From Lachnospiraceae bacterium (GTDB taxonomy: Bacteria > Bacillota > Clostridia > Lachnospirales > Lachnospiraceae): a stretch of DNA of 64,000 nt. The position numbers were made by a program, and so were the translations under genes. The stretch covers positions 37,013 to 101,012 of the forward strand of contig JAJQBQ010000044.1 in the NCBI GenBank assembly GCA_021203205.1, in the 5' to 3' direction. Positions within the stretch are counted from its first letter, which is position 1. Every line of letters begins with the position of its first letter. Positions 1 through 9,599 of the stretch are shown here, in pieces. The notes below the pieces were generated by a model. It worked only from the letters and a program-made list of their open reading frames with translations, searched no databases and was not told the DNA's origin.

Positions 1-996
1 GAGTACAAGAAGCATGAGGAATGCCTGCCTGCGGAGGACAAGAAGTATGAGAAGCGCCTGACTGCGGAGGAGAAGAAGCGTGAAGAGTGCCTGTTCGCGG
101 AGAATAAGAAGAAAAGGGAGCGCCTGACTGCAAAAGATAAGAAGAGAAAGGACTCCCCGGCATATAAGAAGATGGCATGTGGTCTGTGGATCGGTCTTGC
201 CGTGATTCTCGTGGCTGCGGTTCCGGTGATTTATGTCATCTCAAAAGATGCGGTGAAAGAGAAACTGACACTGGGAGAAGGTTTAGTGTGCGCTGAGAGT
301 TTTGCGCTGACAATAGACGGAAACCGCGCGGAGGGAAGAAATATCCGGGCGGTCAACACCGGAAACAGGGATGCGGTTGTCATGGCAGTGCTCACAAATG
401 AAACCAGTTTTCAGATTTATGGCGAAGATGGCACATGGGAGGTCACGGGAGAAGATTTGGTTTTTGATTATTCGGGTGTAACGAGTGTCGGAGACGGGGA
501 AAATACCGAGTCCTGTATCACCGTAGTTTACCGGGAAGAGGATCCGGACGATTCTTCCGATGATATCGTTTTTCGAATTTACCTCAATACCGTGATTACA
601 TATACAGATCTGACTTCTGTCCGCAAGGATTACACGGAAGGGGATCTGGAAGCCCGGGATTTGTTTGACGCTTATCAATGGACGTTTGACGATGCGTCGA
701 GCACGGAGACGGAAGCATATTTTTTCTGCAACTATATCGTGACGCCGGGCGACCACACAGGGGAGCTGATCGATCGGGTGGAACTGGCAAGCGGCGCGGA
801 CGGGTCGACCGGCTTTGATTACAGCCTTAAGTTTGAGTTAAAGGATCGGCAGGAGATCACGCCGGTGGGCTATCTGTTTGGAACCGCGAACGGAATCAAA
901 GGACTTGGCTGGAGCATGGAAGCGGAAAATATCTGCGGATACTATGATACAGACTGCGGACGTTCGAATTATATTTTCTGGGAGACGGCACGGTAA
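1..996 (+). CDS. Membrane-anchored surface protein, SipW-substrate-like (5' partial)
   Basis: The frame is open from base 1, so the true start is upstream. The first 57 residues are Lys/Glu-rich with imperfect 14-residue repeats (variants of AEEKKREERLT), probably a charged cytoplasmic helix. One transmembrane segment follows (about residues 60-80), then an extracellular beta-rich domain with an NTGN motif and a WTFD motif. The same NTGN/WTFD domain forms the C-terminus of the SipW-like fusion at 9,915-11,450, so the two are paralogous. This layout resembles TasA/camelysin-type exported proteins; the function is inferred from that resemblance only. Confidence 0.6.
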   Translation, partial: EYKKHEECLPAEDKKYEKRLTAEEKKREECLFAENKKKRERLTAKDKKRKDSPAYKKMACGLWIGLAVILVAAVPVIYVISKDAVKEKLTLGEGLVCAESFALTIDGNRAEGRNIRAVNTGNRDAVVMAVLTNETSFQIYGEDGTWEVTGEDLVFDYSGVTSVGDGENTESCITVVYREEDPDDSSDDIVFRIYLNTVITYTDLTSVRKDYTEGDLEARDLFDAYQWTFDDASSTETEAYFFCNYIVTPGDHTGELIDRVELASGADGSTGFDYSLKFELKDRQEITPVGYLFGTANGIKGLGWSMEAENICGYYDTDCGRSNYIFWETAR

Positions 997-1246
997 AACC
1001 CATGCCCGCGAAGCGTAATGCCGCTTAAAATTCAGCATAGATGAAAATCACATGTTCCAGCCTGGCTGGTAAATTGACAGACTTTTATGGCAAATTCCCA
1101 TTCCCAGTTCACGGGTACTAAGGGATGAGCGGTGGCGACGATTATGCGGAAATCATTTTAAGGACGGCGTGAAAGAGAAAACACAGAGCAATATGGTGGG
1201 TGATAAAGTTATACGGAGTATATAACCGTCTCAGGAGGCGGCGTGA
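997..1246. other. Non-coding upstream region of the first sigma gene
   Basis: No credible gene is seen. The stretch separates the surface-protein gene from the ECF sigma gene. A TTGACA lies near 1,074, but no good -10 box follows at the right distance. The AGGAGG near 1,233 serves the sigma gene. Confidence 0.4.
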
Positions 1247-1819
1247 ATGGGATCGTTTAGAGAAAAACTGGAGAAGGAGCGGGAGCAGCAGCGCTTTATG
1301 GCGGAACTCTTCGAAAACTATCAGAACTACATGTTCTATGTGGCGAGGCAGTTCGTGGATGACGCGCAGGCCTGCGAGGACATCGTGCAGGATGGCCTGG
1401 TGAAGCTCTTAGGCAGGATAGAATTGCTGCAGAGCCTGAATAAGAAGGCTCTGGCATCGTATTTATATAAGACCATAAAGAACCTGGCGCTGGATTATCT
1501 GGAAGCGCAACAGAAAGAGCGGGCGGCGCCGCCGGAAGAACTGGAGGAATGCACAGTGGAGACACCGGAATCGCTTCTGATCGCGGCGGAGGATCAGAAG
1601 GCGGTGGCCCGGGCCTGGGCGGGGCTTTCGGATGTGGAAGCGCACCTGTTGGAGCGCAAGTACGCGGACGGGCTTTCGAATAAGGAGCTGGCGGCGGAGT
1701 TTGGCATTCGGGTCGAGTTTGTGTCCATGAAGGTGATCCGGGCGAAAAAAAAGCTCGCGAAGCTGCTGCAGAGAGAGGAAGAGAATCGGGGGAAAGGAGA
1801 ACAGGATGGAAGACGATAA
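1247..1819 (+). CDS. ECF-type RNA polymerase sigma factor
   Basis: This is a 190-aa sigma-70 family protein. Region 2 spans about residues 20-80 (motifs YMFYVARQF and ACEDIVQDG). Region 4 lies at about residues 125-175 (GLSNKELAAEFGI followed by VSMKVIRAKKKL), a helix-turn-helix for -35 recognition. The ATG is preceded by AGGAGG at correct spacing. The gene overlaps the DUF4367 gene by 14 nt, the usual sign of a translationally coupled sigma/anti-sigma pair. It is a close paralogue of the sigma gene at 6,317. The likely role is to transcribe its own module, including the downstream permease; the signal sensed is unknown. Confidence 0.88.
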   Translation: MGSFREKLEKEREQQRFMAELFENYQNYMFYVARQFVDDAQACEDIVQDGLVKLLGRIELLQSLNKKALASYLYKTIKNLALDYLEAQQKERAAPPEELEECTVETPESLLIAAEDQKAVARAWAGLSDVEAHLLERKYADGLSNKELAAEFGIRVEFVSMKVIRAKKKLAKLLQREEENRGKGEQDGRR

Positions 1820-2708
1820 GAAATCCGGCACGACATGGGAACCGGAACTGGAGGAAGCGGTGTTCGCGACACTTATAAACGAACACAGAGCACAGGGGAA
1901 AAATGAACATGGGGATGAATGCAGAATACGCAAAAAAAGTGGGAATGAGGGAGAGCATAGAGCACGTGAAAAGAGCGAAAATGAGGATGGATACAGAGCA
2001 CAGGAAAGCGATAAAAATGAGAATAAAAACAGTGTGGCAAAATCGGTGAAAATACCCGTGAGCCGCCGCATGGATCGCCGGGGCCGCAGGACCATCCGGA
2101 AGCATTTTCGAAAACGGCGGATCGCCTCATTTTTCGACTGCGCTTACCCTGCCATGCGCCGGGCGGTCGCGGTGATCCTTCTGCTGGTGGTCATGGGAAT
2201 GTCCTCCTCCGCCTACGCCCCGCAGCCCAGGGAAAACATCTACAATTTCATCACATTTTATTCAAATTATGAATTCGTGGTGGAATTTGAACCCTCAACC
2301 ATTTCCGCATCGCGAATTTACGATATCACAGCCGGGTGGCTTCCGGAGGGGATGGAAGAGATGTATGCTTATTATAATGCCAGCTATACCAACCGAAGAT
2401 GTGGAACTGTGAGCTGGGGCAGCGAAGAGGAGACAGATCAGCGCTGGATCACCTTAGATGTATATACCGACAGCATGTCGGAACAGTATACGTACAATAC
2501 GTACAGCAATGGCGAGCGGGGGGATGCTTACCTGCAGGACGGCACTATCGTTCACTGGTGGTCCTATGAGAGGGAGATCGGCGGCGGAAATGTCTACGTA
2601 AAGATGGTCTGGTATGACAGGGAGCATGACGCGATTTTTTATATGTCCGGGAAGTACGTCACTTATGAGGAGATGCTTGAGGTTGCGGAGGGGCTGGTTG
2701 TGAGATGA
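1806..2708 (+). CDS. DUF4367 membrane protein, probable anti-sigma factor
   Basis: A 300-aa protein with a long charged cytoplasmic N-terminus (about residues 1-115), including imperfect repeats of the type EHRAREKSENEDGYRAQ. One transmembrane helix (about 118-140) leads to an extracellular domain with the GWLPEGM motif seen in DUF4367 proteins. The position directly behind an ECF sigma gene and the one-pass topology support an anti-sigma role that holds the sigma factor until a cell-envelope signal arrives. The N-terminal repeats are absent from the paralogue at 6,933. Confidence 0.72.
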   Translation: MEDDKKSGTTWEPELEEAVFATLINEHRAQGKNEHGDECRIRKKSGNEGEHRAREKSENEDGYRAQESDKNENKNSVAKSVKIPVSRRMDRRGRRTIRKHFRKRRIASFFDCAYPAMRRAVAVILLLVVMGMSSSAYAPQPRENIYNFITFYSNYEFVVEFEPSTISASRIYDITAGWLPEGMEEMYAYYNASYTNRRCGTVSWGSEEETDQRWITLDVYTDSMSEQYTYNTYSNGERGDAYLQDGTIVHWWSYEREIGGGNVYVKMVWYDREHDAIFYMSGKYVTYEEMLEVAEGLVVR

Positions 2709-2999
2709 CAGATTTAAGGAGCCACAGATTCAGAGTCATCGAGGGAAGGTAAAAAAACCAGGGAAGAAGCCATTTTTCGAAGAAAAATCGGCAAATTCCG
2801 AGTGTTTACAGGATTTCGGGAGCTGGAGTGAACGACTTTTTCGAAGCAAAATGTCGCGAGTTCCGCGAAGCGGAATTCATGAGCTTATGCGTTACGGAAG
2901 AAATCCGTGTGTCATGACCTTTTATTTCCTGAATCATGATATCAGAAGCCGGAAATCCGTGTATTATGACCTTTTATATTGAGAAGGACGGAGGAAAGC
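2709..2999 (+). promoter_or_regulatory. Intergenic region with hairpins and a direct repeat
   Basis: No gene is seen. It holds a palindromic hairpin around 2,868 (TTCCGC/GCGGAA) and a 26-bp near-identical direct repeat at 2,900-2,925 and 2,952-2,977 (GAAATCCGTGT...TGACC). The repeated boxes lie just upstream of the permease gene and may be binding sites for a regulator. This is inferred only from repetition and place. Confidence 0.4.
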
Positions 3000-4277
3000 A
3001 TGAGAAAAAAGATCCGCACCCGCAAAAGAAACCTGCTGACACTCGTCGTCATGCTGTTCATTTTCTTCCTGCTGGACAATATACTCCTGTCCCTGTCGGA
3101 TTACATCATTGACCGCATGCAGGAGCATCTGGACGCGAGAACCCTGATCGTGAGGGGAAGCGTATCGATCGAGGATCCGGAACTGCCGGAGGAGGATGTA
3201 GCTGCGCTTGAGGTTTACCTTGCGGACGCGCCAGGCGTTCTTTCCTGGATCAAAGCGGTGGATGGTGCGACATTCAGGTACGCGGAAAATGACGAGGATT
3301 TCCTGTTTAGCATCTCGGCCTGCGACTATGCCGCCATACAGGCCTATCTTATAACGGAAGACTGTCCCGTGCCGGAGGAAAATGAAATTATCATACCCAA
3401 ATACTACACCAACGAGGGAAACCGGTTTGATATCGGCAGCTATATCTTATCCTTTGACGAACTGGGGCGCGAGGATCGGACCCTGGACGGGGAGGAGCTG
3501 ATCGGGGAGACGGTCACAGGAACGGTTCAGGTCACCACTGCACTGGGAGAAAGCATCCGGTTCGAGAAGGAACTGACGGTGATCGGGGTGTACGATAATT
3601 ACGAAATGGCAGAGCAGAATCTGTATTTTATAAATCCCGACACCCTCGCTTCATGGCATGAGGAGGGGGAAGCCCTTGGAACCTGGGAGCCGGAAGAAGA
3701 TGTGATCTATCAGGATCTGTATGAAGATTATGGGCATGTGATCACCTGCAAGACCAGGGCTGATCTTCTGGCGCTGGAACAGTACATAGACGACAACTTT
3801 GAAAATTTGAATTGCATTTGCATCGAAACACTGGACGAGGAACAGTGCACCATTTTACAGAGCATGATGATGGTGGCCGATGTGGTTCTCGTGTTTTTCC
3901 TGATCAATCTGGCGATCAACATCGTGTACACGGAAGAGCATGAAGTTTACATCCGGCGGAGAGAATACGGGCTGATGAAGGCGGTGGGATATGAAGATGT
4001 GCAGTTGGGGCTGTTTCACATGCGGGAAACTCTGAAAAATGTCGGGTTGGCGTTCCTTGTGACATTCCTCATCGGCGGCGCGGTGATCCTGGTGCTGAAC
4101 GCCATTATGGCTCCGTTTTTAAATATCCTGTTTTATACATTTCGGATCCGGATACAGGCGGAAGTCTGCGCGGTCGTGGTGCTGGCGGGGCTGGCGTCTG
4201 TGAGTGTCGGCTCGGTTCGGGGGCTGGTGAAGGTGTGCAGGATGCAGGCAGTGGAGGCATTGAAGGGGGAAGCGTAG
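3000..4277 (+). CDS. FtsX/MacB-like ABC permease
   Basis: A 425-aa membrane protein. An N-terminal transmembrane helix (about residues 13-35) is followed by a large extracytoplasmic domain (about 40-290) and three C-terminal helices (about 295-320, 345-375, 390-415) with the REYGLMKAVGY motif of FtsX-type permeases. The start is set by GGAGG 6 nt upstream of the ATG. Paralogues lie at 7,970 and 11,598, but this one lacks their Thr/Glu-rich insert. It probably works with the ATPase encoded at 13,130, since no ATPase lies beside it. Confidence 0.75.
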   Translation: MRKKIRTRKRNLLTLVVMLFIFFLLDNILLSLSDYIIDRMQEHLDARTLIVRGSVSIEDPELPEEDVAALEVYLADAPGVLSWIKAVDGATFRYAENDEDFLFSISACDYAAIQAYLITEDCPVPEENEIIIPKYYTNEGNRFDIGSYILSFDELGREDRTLDGEELIGETVTGTVQVTTALGESIRFEKELTVIGVYDNYEMAEQNLYFINPDTLASWHEEGEALGTWEPEEDVIYQDLYEDYGHVITCKTRADLLALEQYIDDNFENLNCICIETLDEEQCTILQSMMMVADVVLVFFLINLAINIVYTEEHEVYIRRREYGLMKAVGYEDVQLGLFHMRETLKNVGLAFLVTFLIGGAVILVLNAIMAPFLNILFYTFRIRIQAEVCAVVVLAGLASVSVGSVRGLVKVCRMQAVEALKGEA

Positions 4278-4294
4278 GGAGCAGATATCAGGAA

Positions 4295-4357
4295 AGAGAA
4301 GGCGTTAGGAGAAACATAAGTAGTCGTCCCAGAAACGCTTTCTCTTTCTTTATACGC
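4295..4357 (+). terminator. Probable Rho-independent terminator
   Basis: An imperfect stem (GAGAAGGCGTT with AACGCTTTCTC) precedes a T-rich run (TTTCTTTAT) just after the permease stop. Confidence 0.5.
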
Positions 4358-4561
4358 TTGTTTACATGAAGCGTGTCGATACTATCAGAAAAAATATCAG
4401 CCAGAGCAGCAACAAAAATGGAAAGGTGATTTTCCTCACAGGCACTGAGCATTGCAAAGCCGCCCGGAAAAGGATACACGTCGGTGCTGTCCGGAATACT
4501 GGAGAGTACGTTGAAAGATAAGGAAGTGATACAACGATAGCTGTAAACTTCAGAATGTGTT

Positions 4562-4725
4562 AAACGGGGATTCGCGCTATAATTGCGACACGATGAATGG
4601 GGATTTGCGCATAAATAGGTTTTGCATGAATGGGGATTCGTGTATAAATAGCCCCCTACATGAACGGGGATTTGCGCATAAATAACCTTTACACGAACGG
4701 GGATTTGCGCTATAATACGCTGCAG
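4562..4725 (+). repeat. Five tandem 33-34-bp repeats upstream of an ATPase gene
   Basis: Units with the core GGGGATTYGCGC start at 4,566, 4,599, 4,632, 4,666 and 4,699, a strict 33-34-bp period. Each core is followed by an A/T box (ATAAATA or TATAAT). The last unit contains TATAAT near 4,711, close to the AGGAGG and start of the ATPase gene, so the array probably carries its promoter. Unit number may vary between strains. There are no unique spacers, so it is not a CRISPR. Confidence 0.75.
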
Positions 4726-4735
4726 GAGGTAGATT

Positions 4736-6076
4736 ATGGGCAAAACTGTTTTTAAAAGAAAAATATACGATGAAATCCTTGAGTGGAAGGAAAATCGAAG
4801 CGATAAGTACGCGCTTCTGATCAAAGGTGCCAGACGGGTTGGAAAATCAACGATAGCAGAGGAGTTTGCCAGAAAAAATTTCAAGTCCTATATTATGATA
4901 GATTTTGCGCATGTCAGCAAAGCAATTCTGGAATTGTTTGATGATACCTATCATCTGGATTTTTTCTTTTTGCAGCTACAGCAGTTTACGGGTGTCAGAC
5001 TGTATGAAAAAGAGTCCGTGATTATATTTGATGAGGTTCAGCTGTTTCCAAAGGCCAGACAGGCAATTAAGTACCTTGTAGCGGATGGCCGGTATAAGTA
5101 CATTGAAACTGGTTCGCTTATATCAATAAAGAAAAATACAAAGGATATATTGATCCCCAGTGAAGAGCATAAGATATCCATGTATCCTATGGATTTTGAG
5201 GAATTTTTATGGGCAACGGGCGATGAAATCACCGCAGATATCATCAGGCAGTTATTAAAGAACAAGCGGTCAGCAGGAAATACAATGCATAGAAATCTGA
5301 TGCGCATATTCAGATTATATATGCTTGTTGGCGGAATGCCTCAAGCCATAGAAGCATATCTGGAGCATAATAATCTGCAAGTGGTTGATGAAGTCAAAAG
5401 AGAAATCGTAGATTTATACGAGAAAGACTTTATGAAAATAGATGGCACAGGACTGGCTGGTGATATCTATGATGCGATTCCGGCAAGCCTGACAGGAAAT
5501 TCTTCCAGATATGTACTATCAAACGCGAGAGAAGGAATCCGCACGGAACGTGTGCGGGAACTCATACCGGATATATTAAGTTCGTATACCGTAAACATTG
5601 CTTACCATGCCAATAATCCCGGAGTCGGGATGGCGCTTGAAAAAGATGCCGGGCGATACAAATTGTTTACATCAGATGTGGGATTGTTTGTGACGCTTGC
5701 ATTTAAGGATAAAAACTATACGGAAAATATTATTTATAACAAGCTGCTCTCGGACAAACTGGATGTTAATATGGGATATGTATATGAAAACGCCGTTGCC
5801 CAGATGCTGATTGCCAGGGGAAATAATCTGTTTTACTATACGATGGAGAGCGACACATCCAATCATTTGTACGAGATAGATTTTATCCTCTCATCAGGGA
5901 ATAAAATCAGTCCTGTGGAGGTGAAGTCCGGGGATTACAGAGGGCATAAATCTTTGGATATATTTTGCGACAAATACAGCAGTCGTGTCGGGGAAAAATA
6001 TGTTGTCCATGTGAAAGATTATAAATGGGAGAATGGCATTCATTATCTGCCGGTCTATATGGTTCCTTTTATGTAG
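4736..6076 (+). CDS. AAA+ ATPase of the AAA_14/DUF4143 family
   Basis: A 446-aa cytoplasmic protein. The N-terminal ATPase domain has Walker A GARRVGKST (about residues 31-39) and Walker B IIFDEVQLF (about 97-105). The C-terminal DUF4143 domain ends with a nuclease-like EIDFILSSG...VEVKSG pattern (about 380-405). Such ATPases are common solitary, mobile genes in Clostridia and Bacteroidetes; their role is unproven. AGGAGG precedes the ATG. The gene interrupts two copies of the sigma/permease module and is AT-richer than them, which suggests acquisition. Confidence 0.8.
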   Translation: MGKTVFKRKIYDEILEWKENRSDKYALLIKGARRVGKSTIAEEFARKNFKSYIMIDFAHVSKAILELFDDTYHLDFFFLQLQQFTGVRLYEKESVIIFDEVQLFPKARQAIKYLVADGRYKYIETGSLISIKKNTKDILIPSEEHKISMYPMDFEEFLWATGDEITADIIRQLLKNKRSAGNTMHRNLMRIFRLYMLVGGMPQAIEAYLEHNNLQVVDEVKREIVDLYEKDFMKIDGTGLAGDIYDAIPASLTGNSSRYVLSNAREGIRTERVRELIPDILSSYTVNIAYHANNPGVGMALEKDAGRYKLFTSDVGLFVTLAFKDKNYTENIIYNKLLSDKLDVNMGYVYENAVAQMLIARGNNLFYYTMESDTSNHLYEIDFILSSGNKISPVEVKSGDYRGHKSLDIFCDKYSSRVGEKYVVHVKDYKWENGIHYLPVYMVPFM

Positions 6077-6179
6077 CGGATTAAAGAACTGGACAAAACT
6101 GAGCGTGAAACACTTTCATTTAAGGATAAGTGCTGGGAAGCTCTGATTGAATGAAATGAAAAATTTATAAAAATTTTAG

Positions 6180-6212
6180 AAAATGCGCGTTGTATTTCGC
6201 GCATTTTTTGCG
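6180..6212 (+). terminator. Rho-independent terminator
   Basis: The perfect stem AAATGCGCG/CGCGCATTT, with loop TTGTATTT, is followed by TTTTTGCGTTTT. Confidence 0.8.
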
Positions 6213-6316
6213 TTTTACTAATATACGGATGTTGCAGGGGCAAAAGTAATGATACTGTGGAATCCCCCCCAGAGTCATACAGGGAAACGAGAGACAGAGA
6301 GAATAATAAGAAAAAA

Positions 6317-6928
6317 ATGAAAAATAAAAGAGACAGGGAGCATGAGCCAGAAAGCGAGTGGTGGAAAGAGCGCGAGCAGGAGCAGTTCATGATTTCCCTC
6401 TACGAAAACTACCGGGATTACATGTTTTATGTGGCCAGGCAGTTCGTGGAGGATGTGCATGCCTGTGAGGATATCGTGCAGGACGGCATTGTGAAGCTGC
6501 TGCGCCGGGTCGAACTGCTGCAGTCGCTGGAAGAGAAGGCGCTTATTACTTATTTATATAAAACCATAAAAAATCTGGCGCTGGACTATCTGGACGAGCG
6601 GATGAAGGAGCGGGCGACCCCGCCGGAGGATATGGAGGGCGCTCTTGGGCGCCCGGCAGAGCCTGGGGCGGCGGAGCAGGCCGCAAACCCGGAGGAGATG
6701 ATGGCTGCCGCAGCTGACAGCGAGCGCATCCGGCGGGCATGGGAAGGACTGACGGAGGAGGAGAGATTTCTCCTGGCGCACAAATATTATTACTGCGAAT
6801 CCGGCGAGGAGCTGGCGCGGGCGACCGGCATCCGGCGCGACTTTATTTCCATGAAACTGATCCGCGCAAAGAAGAAGCTGGCGAAGCTGCTGCAGGAGGA
6901 TGATGAGAAAAGGAAGGAGGCCAGGTGA
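6317..6928 (+). CDS. ECF-type RNA polymerase sigma factor (second copy)
   Basis: A sigma-70 family protein of about 203 aa, closely matching the factor at 1,247 (YMFYVARQFVEDVHACEDIVQDG in region 2, split by one change; RRDFISMKLIRAKKKL in region 4). The linker between regions 2 and 4 is longer and Ala/Pro-rich. The ATG at 6,317 gives an N-terminus matching the paralogue. A GTG at 6,257 would add 20 residues; neither has a strong ribosome site. It is followed at once by its DUF4367 partner. Confidence 0.82.
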   Translation: MKNKRDREHEPESEWWKEREQEQFMISLYENYRDYMFYVARQFVEDVHACEDIVQDGIVKLLRRVELLQSLEEKALITYLYKTIKNLALDYLDERMKERATPPEDMEGALGRPAEPGAAEQAANPEEMMAAAADSERIRRAWEGLTEEERFLLAHKYYYCESGEELARATGIRRDFISMKLIRAKKKLAKLLQEDDEKRKEAR

Positions 6929-6932
6929 GAAT

Positions 6933-7874
6933 ATGAGCGAATTAGATGATAACAGGATCGACAGGGAATATGAAGAGGCCGTATTTGCCGCCATCATAAA
7001 TCGGGTTGTGCGTATGGATAATGGGGGGAGGGAAAATAATGAAACCGACGGTAGACGGATCATCGGAAAAATAAATGAACAGTCAAACGGCGGAGATAAG
7101 GATGACGAAGAAGATGAAAACGCCGGAAACCGGATGTTCATCGAATGGAAGAAAGAGTCTGCCGAAGGAATGCCTCCGGGAAGAGCCATGGATCAGAGGT
7201 GTTTAAAAACGATTCGTGGATACTTTGCGAAGAAACGTGCAAAGAGGCTGGTAAAATCTTCCATGAAATACGTGGTTGGCGCGGCAGCCATGGTGGCCCT
7301 GTTTTGCCTGTGCGTGGGCGTGATTTTCCCGGATTTTCTGGAGGCGACAAAACCGGTCGTGCGGGAAAGCATCCTGGATTTTATGGCGCAGCGCACGGCG
7401 AATAACATCGAATACACGTATTTATATTATGAAGGCACGGAAAATCAGCTTTTGTCTGTGGAAACGGGCTGGCTCCCGGAGAACCTCGAGGTACTGTCCT
7501 GTCATGAATATGACAATTCGATACAGATCAGCCTTGGAGAGACGGAAAATGGCGTGAAGGAAGAATCCTTAAGGATAGATGTTTACGGCGATGATATGAC
7601 CAGCGTTTCTTATACAGAATATGAGGAGGTTACGGTACAGGGGAACATTGCCCTGTTGAATGAAAAGGAATATACCGATCAGGCGGGAGATGCCAGTAAC
7701 AGCATACATCTTGAATGGTACGATCCGGATTCCGAGTTTATGATCAGTATATTGGCGGATAATATGGAAAGAGAAGACGTGCTGCACCTGGCGGAGGAAC
7801 TGACATTTCAGTGGGAGCAGGGCGAATGGACGGTGAAAAATACGACCGGATTCGGTTCCATGGATGGGGATTGA
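6933..7874 (+). CDS. DUF4367 membrane protein, probable anti-sigma factor (second copy)
   Basis: A 313-aa protein with a charged cytoplasmic N-terminus, one transmembrane helix (about residues 115-140) and an extracellular DUF4367-type domain with the GWLPENLEVLS motif. It starts 4 nt after the sigma gene stops, which supports coupling. The DNA around GWLPENLEVLS reappears as a fragment near 9,640. Confidence 0.7.
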   Translation: MSELDDNRIDREYEEAVFAAIINRVVRMDNGGRENNETDGRRIIGKINEQSNGGDKDDEEDENAGNRMFIEWKKESAEGMPPGRAMDQRCLKTIRGYFAKKRAKRLVKSSMKYVVGAAAMVALFCLCVGVIFPDFLEATKPVVRESILDFMAQRTANNIEYTYLYYEGTENQLLSVETGWLPENLEVLSCHEYDNSIQISLGETENGVKEESLRIDVYGDDMTSVSYTEYEEVTVQGNIALLNEKEYTDQAGDASNSIHLEWYDPDSEFMISILADNMEREDVLHLAEELTFQWEQGEWTVKNTTGFGSMDGD

Positions 7875-7882
7875 CAGCGGGG

Positions 7883-7931
7883 GTTCCGGACGCTGAAGTG
7901 AACGCTTCGCGTTAACTTCCGGACTTGGAAC
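7883..7931 (+). promoter_or_regulatory. Interrupted hairpin between anti-sigma and permease genes
   Basis: GTTCC and GGAAC close an imperfect stem whose inner part (GAAGT-AACG) is capped near a TTCG loop. There is no T-run, so it is more likely an RNA-stability or attenuation element than a terminator. Confidence 0.35.
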
Positions 7932-7969
7932 TCTGATGTTATCCTGTGAATGGGAAGAAGGAATTTTAT

Positions 7970-9517
7970 ATGAGAAGAAGAAACGTACACACCAGAAGAA
8001 AAAATAACACGACGCTGCTGATCCTGCTTCTGACATTTTTTCTCTTTGACAACATCCTGCTGTCATTTTCTGTATACATATACGACCGCATGGACGAATT
8101 GCTTCTGTCCAGAAGGCTTCGCGTGGAGTGTACCTGGTCATTTGCGGATGTGGGCCATATGGAAAGTGGGGATGAGATCTACGACTGGCGCGATACAGAG
8201 CAAATGAAGCGGTATCTGGAGCTGGGAAAAGAGGCAGTGGCGGCAGAGTACGAAGATCTGATGGAATATCTGGAAGAGCGGGGCGGCGTGATCTCCTGCA
8301 TTCGAAGAACGCAGGGCCTTGGAACACATGAATTTTATTCTTATAAGGATGGACAGGAAATATGTTTTTCCACAAAAGAATGTGATTATGAAGCAATTAA
8401 GGACTATATTCTGACGGAAGGCTGCGGGGAACCGGGCGCGGGCGAGGTGATTTTGCCGAAATATTACGGGCCGGGCGGCGGCAGGGACACGGGTTCTTAT
8501 CTGGTGTCCACAGAAGAGTTAGATCTTGTGGAGTATGATGCGGAGGAACTGGTGGGAAAAACCATCACCGGGAGCACTTATGGGCAGGAGGTCGCTCTGA
8601 AGGTGATTGGCGTGTATGATAATTATGCCCTCGGACTGGATAATGCTCTGTGCTTCGGGGAAGAAACCGTGATAGCGTTCGGGGATACGGCGAGCCTGAG
8701 AAATTCAGGTGCAGGTTCAGGCACAGGTGATGGCGAAACAGACAGCGCAGGGGCGGACAGTGCAGAAACAAATGCAGCGGAGGCAGGAAGTACTGAGACG
8801 GATGTGACGGGAACGGACGGCGCAAAGACAGACGCAACGGGAACGGAAAACGCGGGGACAGACAATGCAGGGACAGAAATAGCTGTGACAGACAACACTG
8901 GGACGGAAACAGTTGTGTCAGAAAGCGATGAAGATACGGAAGAGGATCCCTGGAATATCGTGGATGATATTGAGTATTATATCACCTTCGAGACACGGGC
9001 AGATCTGCTGGCGGCAGTAAACTATATCAATTATAACCTGGAGTACCTGTATGGCTATAAAATGGGAGTTTTGTTTGAGGTAGAACCCATGTTCATCACG
9101 GCGATGGCCATGATCGGAAATGTGGTTCTGGCATTCCTTATGATAGATCTTTTTGTCAACATTGTGTACACCGAGGAGACGATCGCCTGGCTGCGGCGCA
9201 GGGAGTATGGCCTGATGAAGGCGGTAGGCTATCGCACGGTGGATGTGGCGCTGTTTCACATAAAAGATACCGCAAAGAGTACACTGGCGGGTCTCGCGGT
9301 GACCTTTGCAGTCGGTGCAGTGGTATTTACCACGATCAATCTTATCATGGAGCCGTACCTGAACCTGACCTTTGAAACCTTCCGGGTCCGCATGCTGCCA
9401 GGGGTGATGGCGGTCACGTTGCTTGTGGGAATCGGCTCCACTGTGGTGGGCGGAGGCATCGGCCTGCGGCATGTGATGAAGCTGCGGGTGGCGGAAGCGC
9501 TGAAGGTGGAGGAGTAA
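7970..9517 (+). CDS. FtsX/MacB-like ABC permease with a Thr/Glu/Asp-rich insert
   Basis: A 515-aa paralogue of the 3,000 and 11,598 permeases: an N-terminal transmembrane helix, a large external domain, then three C-terminal helices with the REYGLMKAVGYRTVDVALF motif. About 80 residues at 8,700-8,940 are low-complexity repeats of the type GTDNAGTE, inserted in the external domain. The insert looks like an expanded acidic linker and differs in sequence from the one at 12,330-12,530. The chosen ATG gives MRRRNVHTRRKNN, matching the start of the paralogue. Confidence 0.75.
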   Translation: MRRRNVHTRRKNNTTLLILLLTFFLFDNILLSFSVYIYDRMDELLLSRRLRVECTWSFADVGHMESGDEIYDWRDTEQMKRYLELGKEAVAAEYEDLMEYLEERGGVISCIRRTQGLGTHEFYSYKDGQEICFSTKECDYEAIKDYILTEGCGEPGAGEVILPKYYGPGGGRDTGSYLVSTEELDLVEYDAEELVGKTITGSTYGQEVALKVIGVYDNYALGLDNALCFGEETVIAFGDTASLRNSGAGSGTGDGETDSAGADSAETNAAEAGSTETDVTGTDGAKTDATGTENAGTDNAGTEIAVTDNTGTETVVSESDEDTEEDPWNIVDDIEYYITFETRADLLAAVNYINYNLEYLYGYKMGVLFEVEPMFITAMAMIGNVVLAFLMIDLFVNIVYTEETIAWLRRREYGLMKAVGYRTVDVALFHIKDTAKSTLAGLAVTFAVGAVVFTTINLIMEPYLNLTFETFRVRMLPGVMAVTLLVGIGSTVVGGGIGLRHVMKLRVAEALKVEE

Positions 9518-9599
9518 ATCGCTTTCATCTGATGAGTACGGAGGTATTGAAGAGGTGTATCAGTTTGAGAAAGAAAATTTGCGAGGATGACAGCGGCTT

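Noticed and set aside
1296-2130. Long minus-strand open frames opposite the sigma/anti-sigma genes
   Set aside because: They are Pro/Ser-rich antisense shadows of GC-rich coding DNA without ribosome sites.
4562-4725. Possible CRISPR array
   Set aside because: Units are contiguous 33-34-bp repeats with no unique spacers and no cas genes nearby.
4288-4884. Minus-strand 198-aa open frame
   Set aside because: It mostly translates the tandem repeats and the antisense of the ATPase gene, and has no ribosome site. A short stretch (4,350-4,560) might be an old gene fragment but I recognise nothing.
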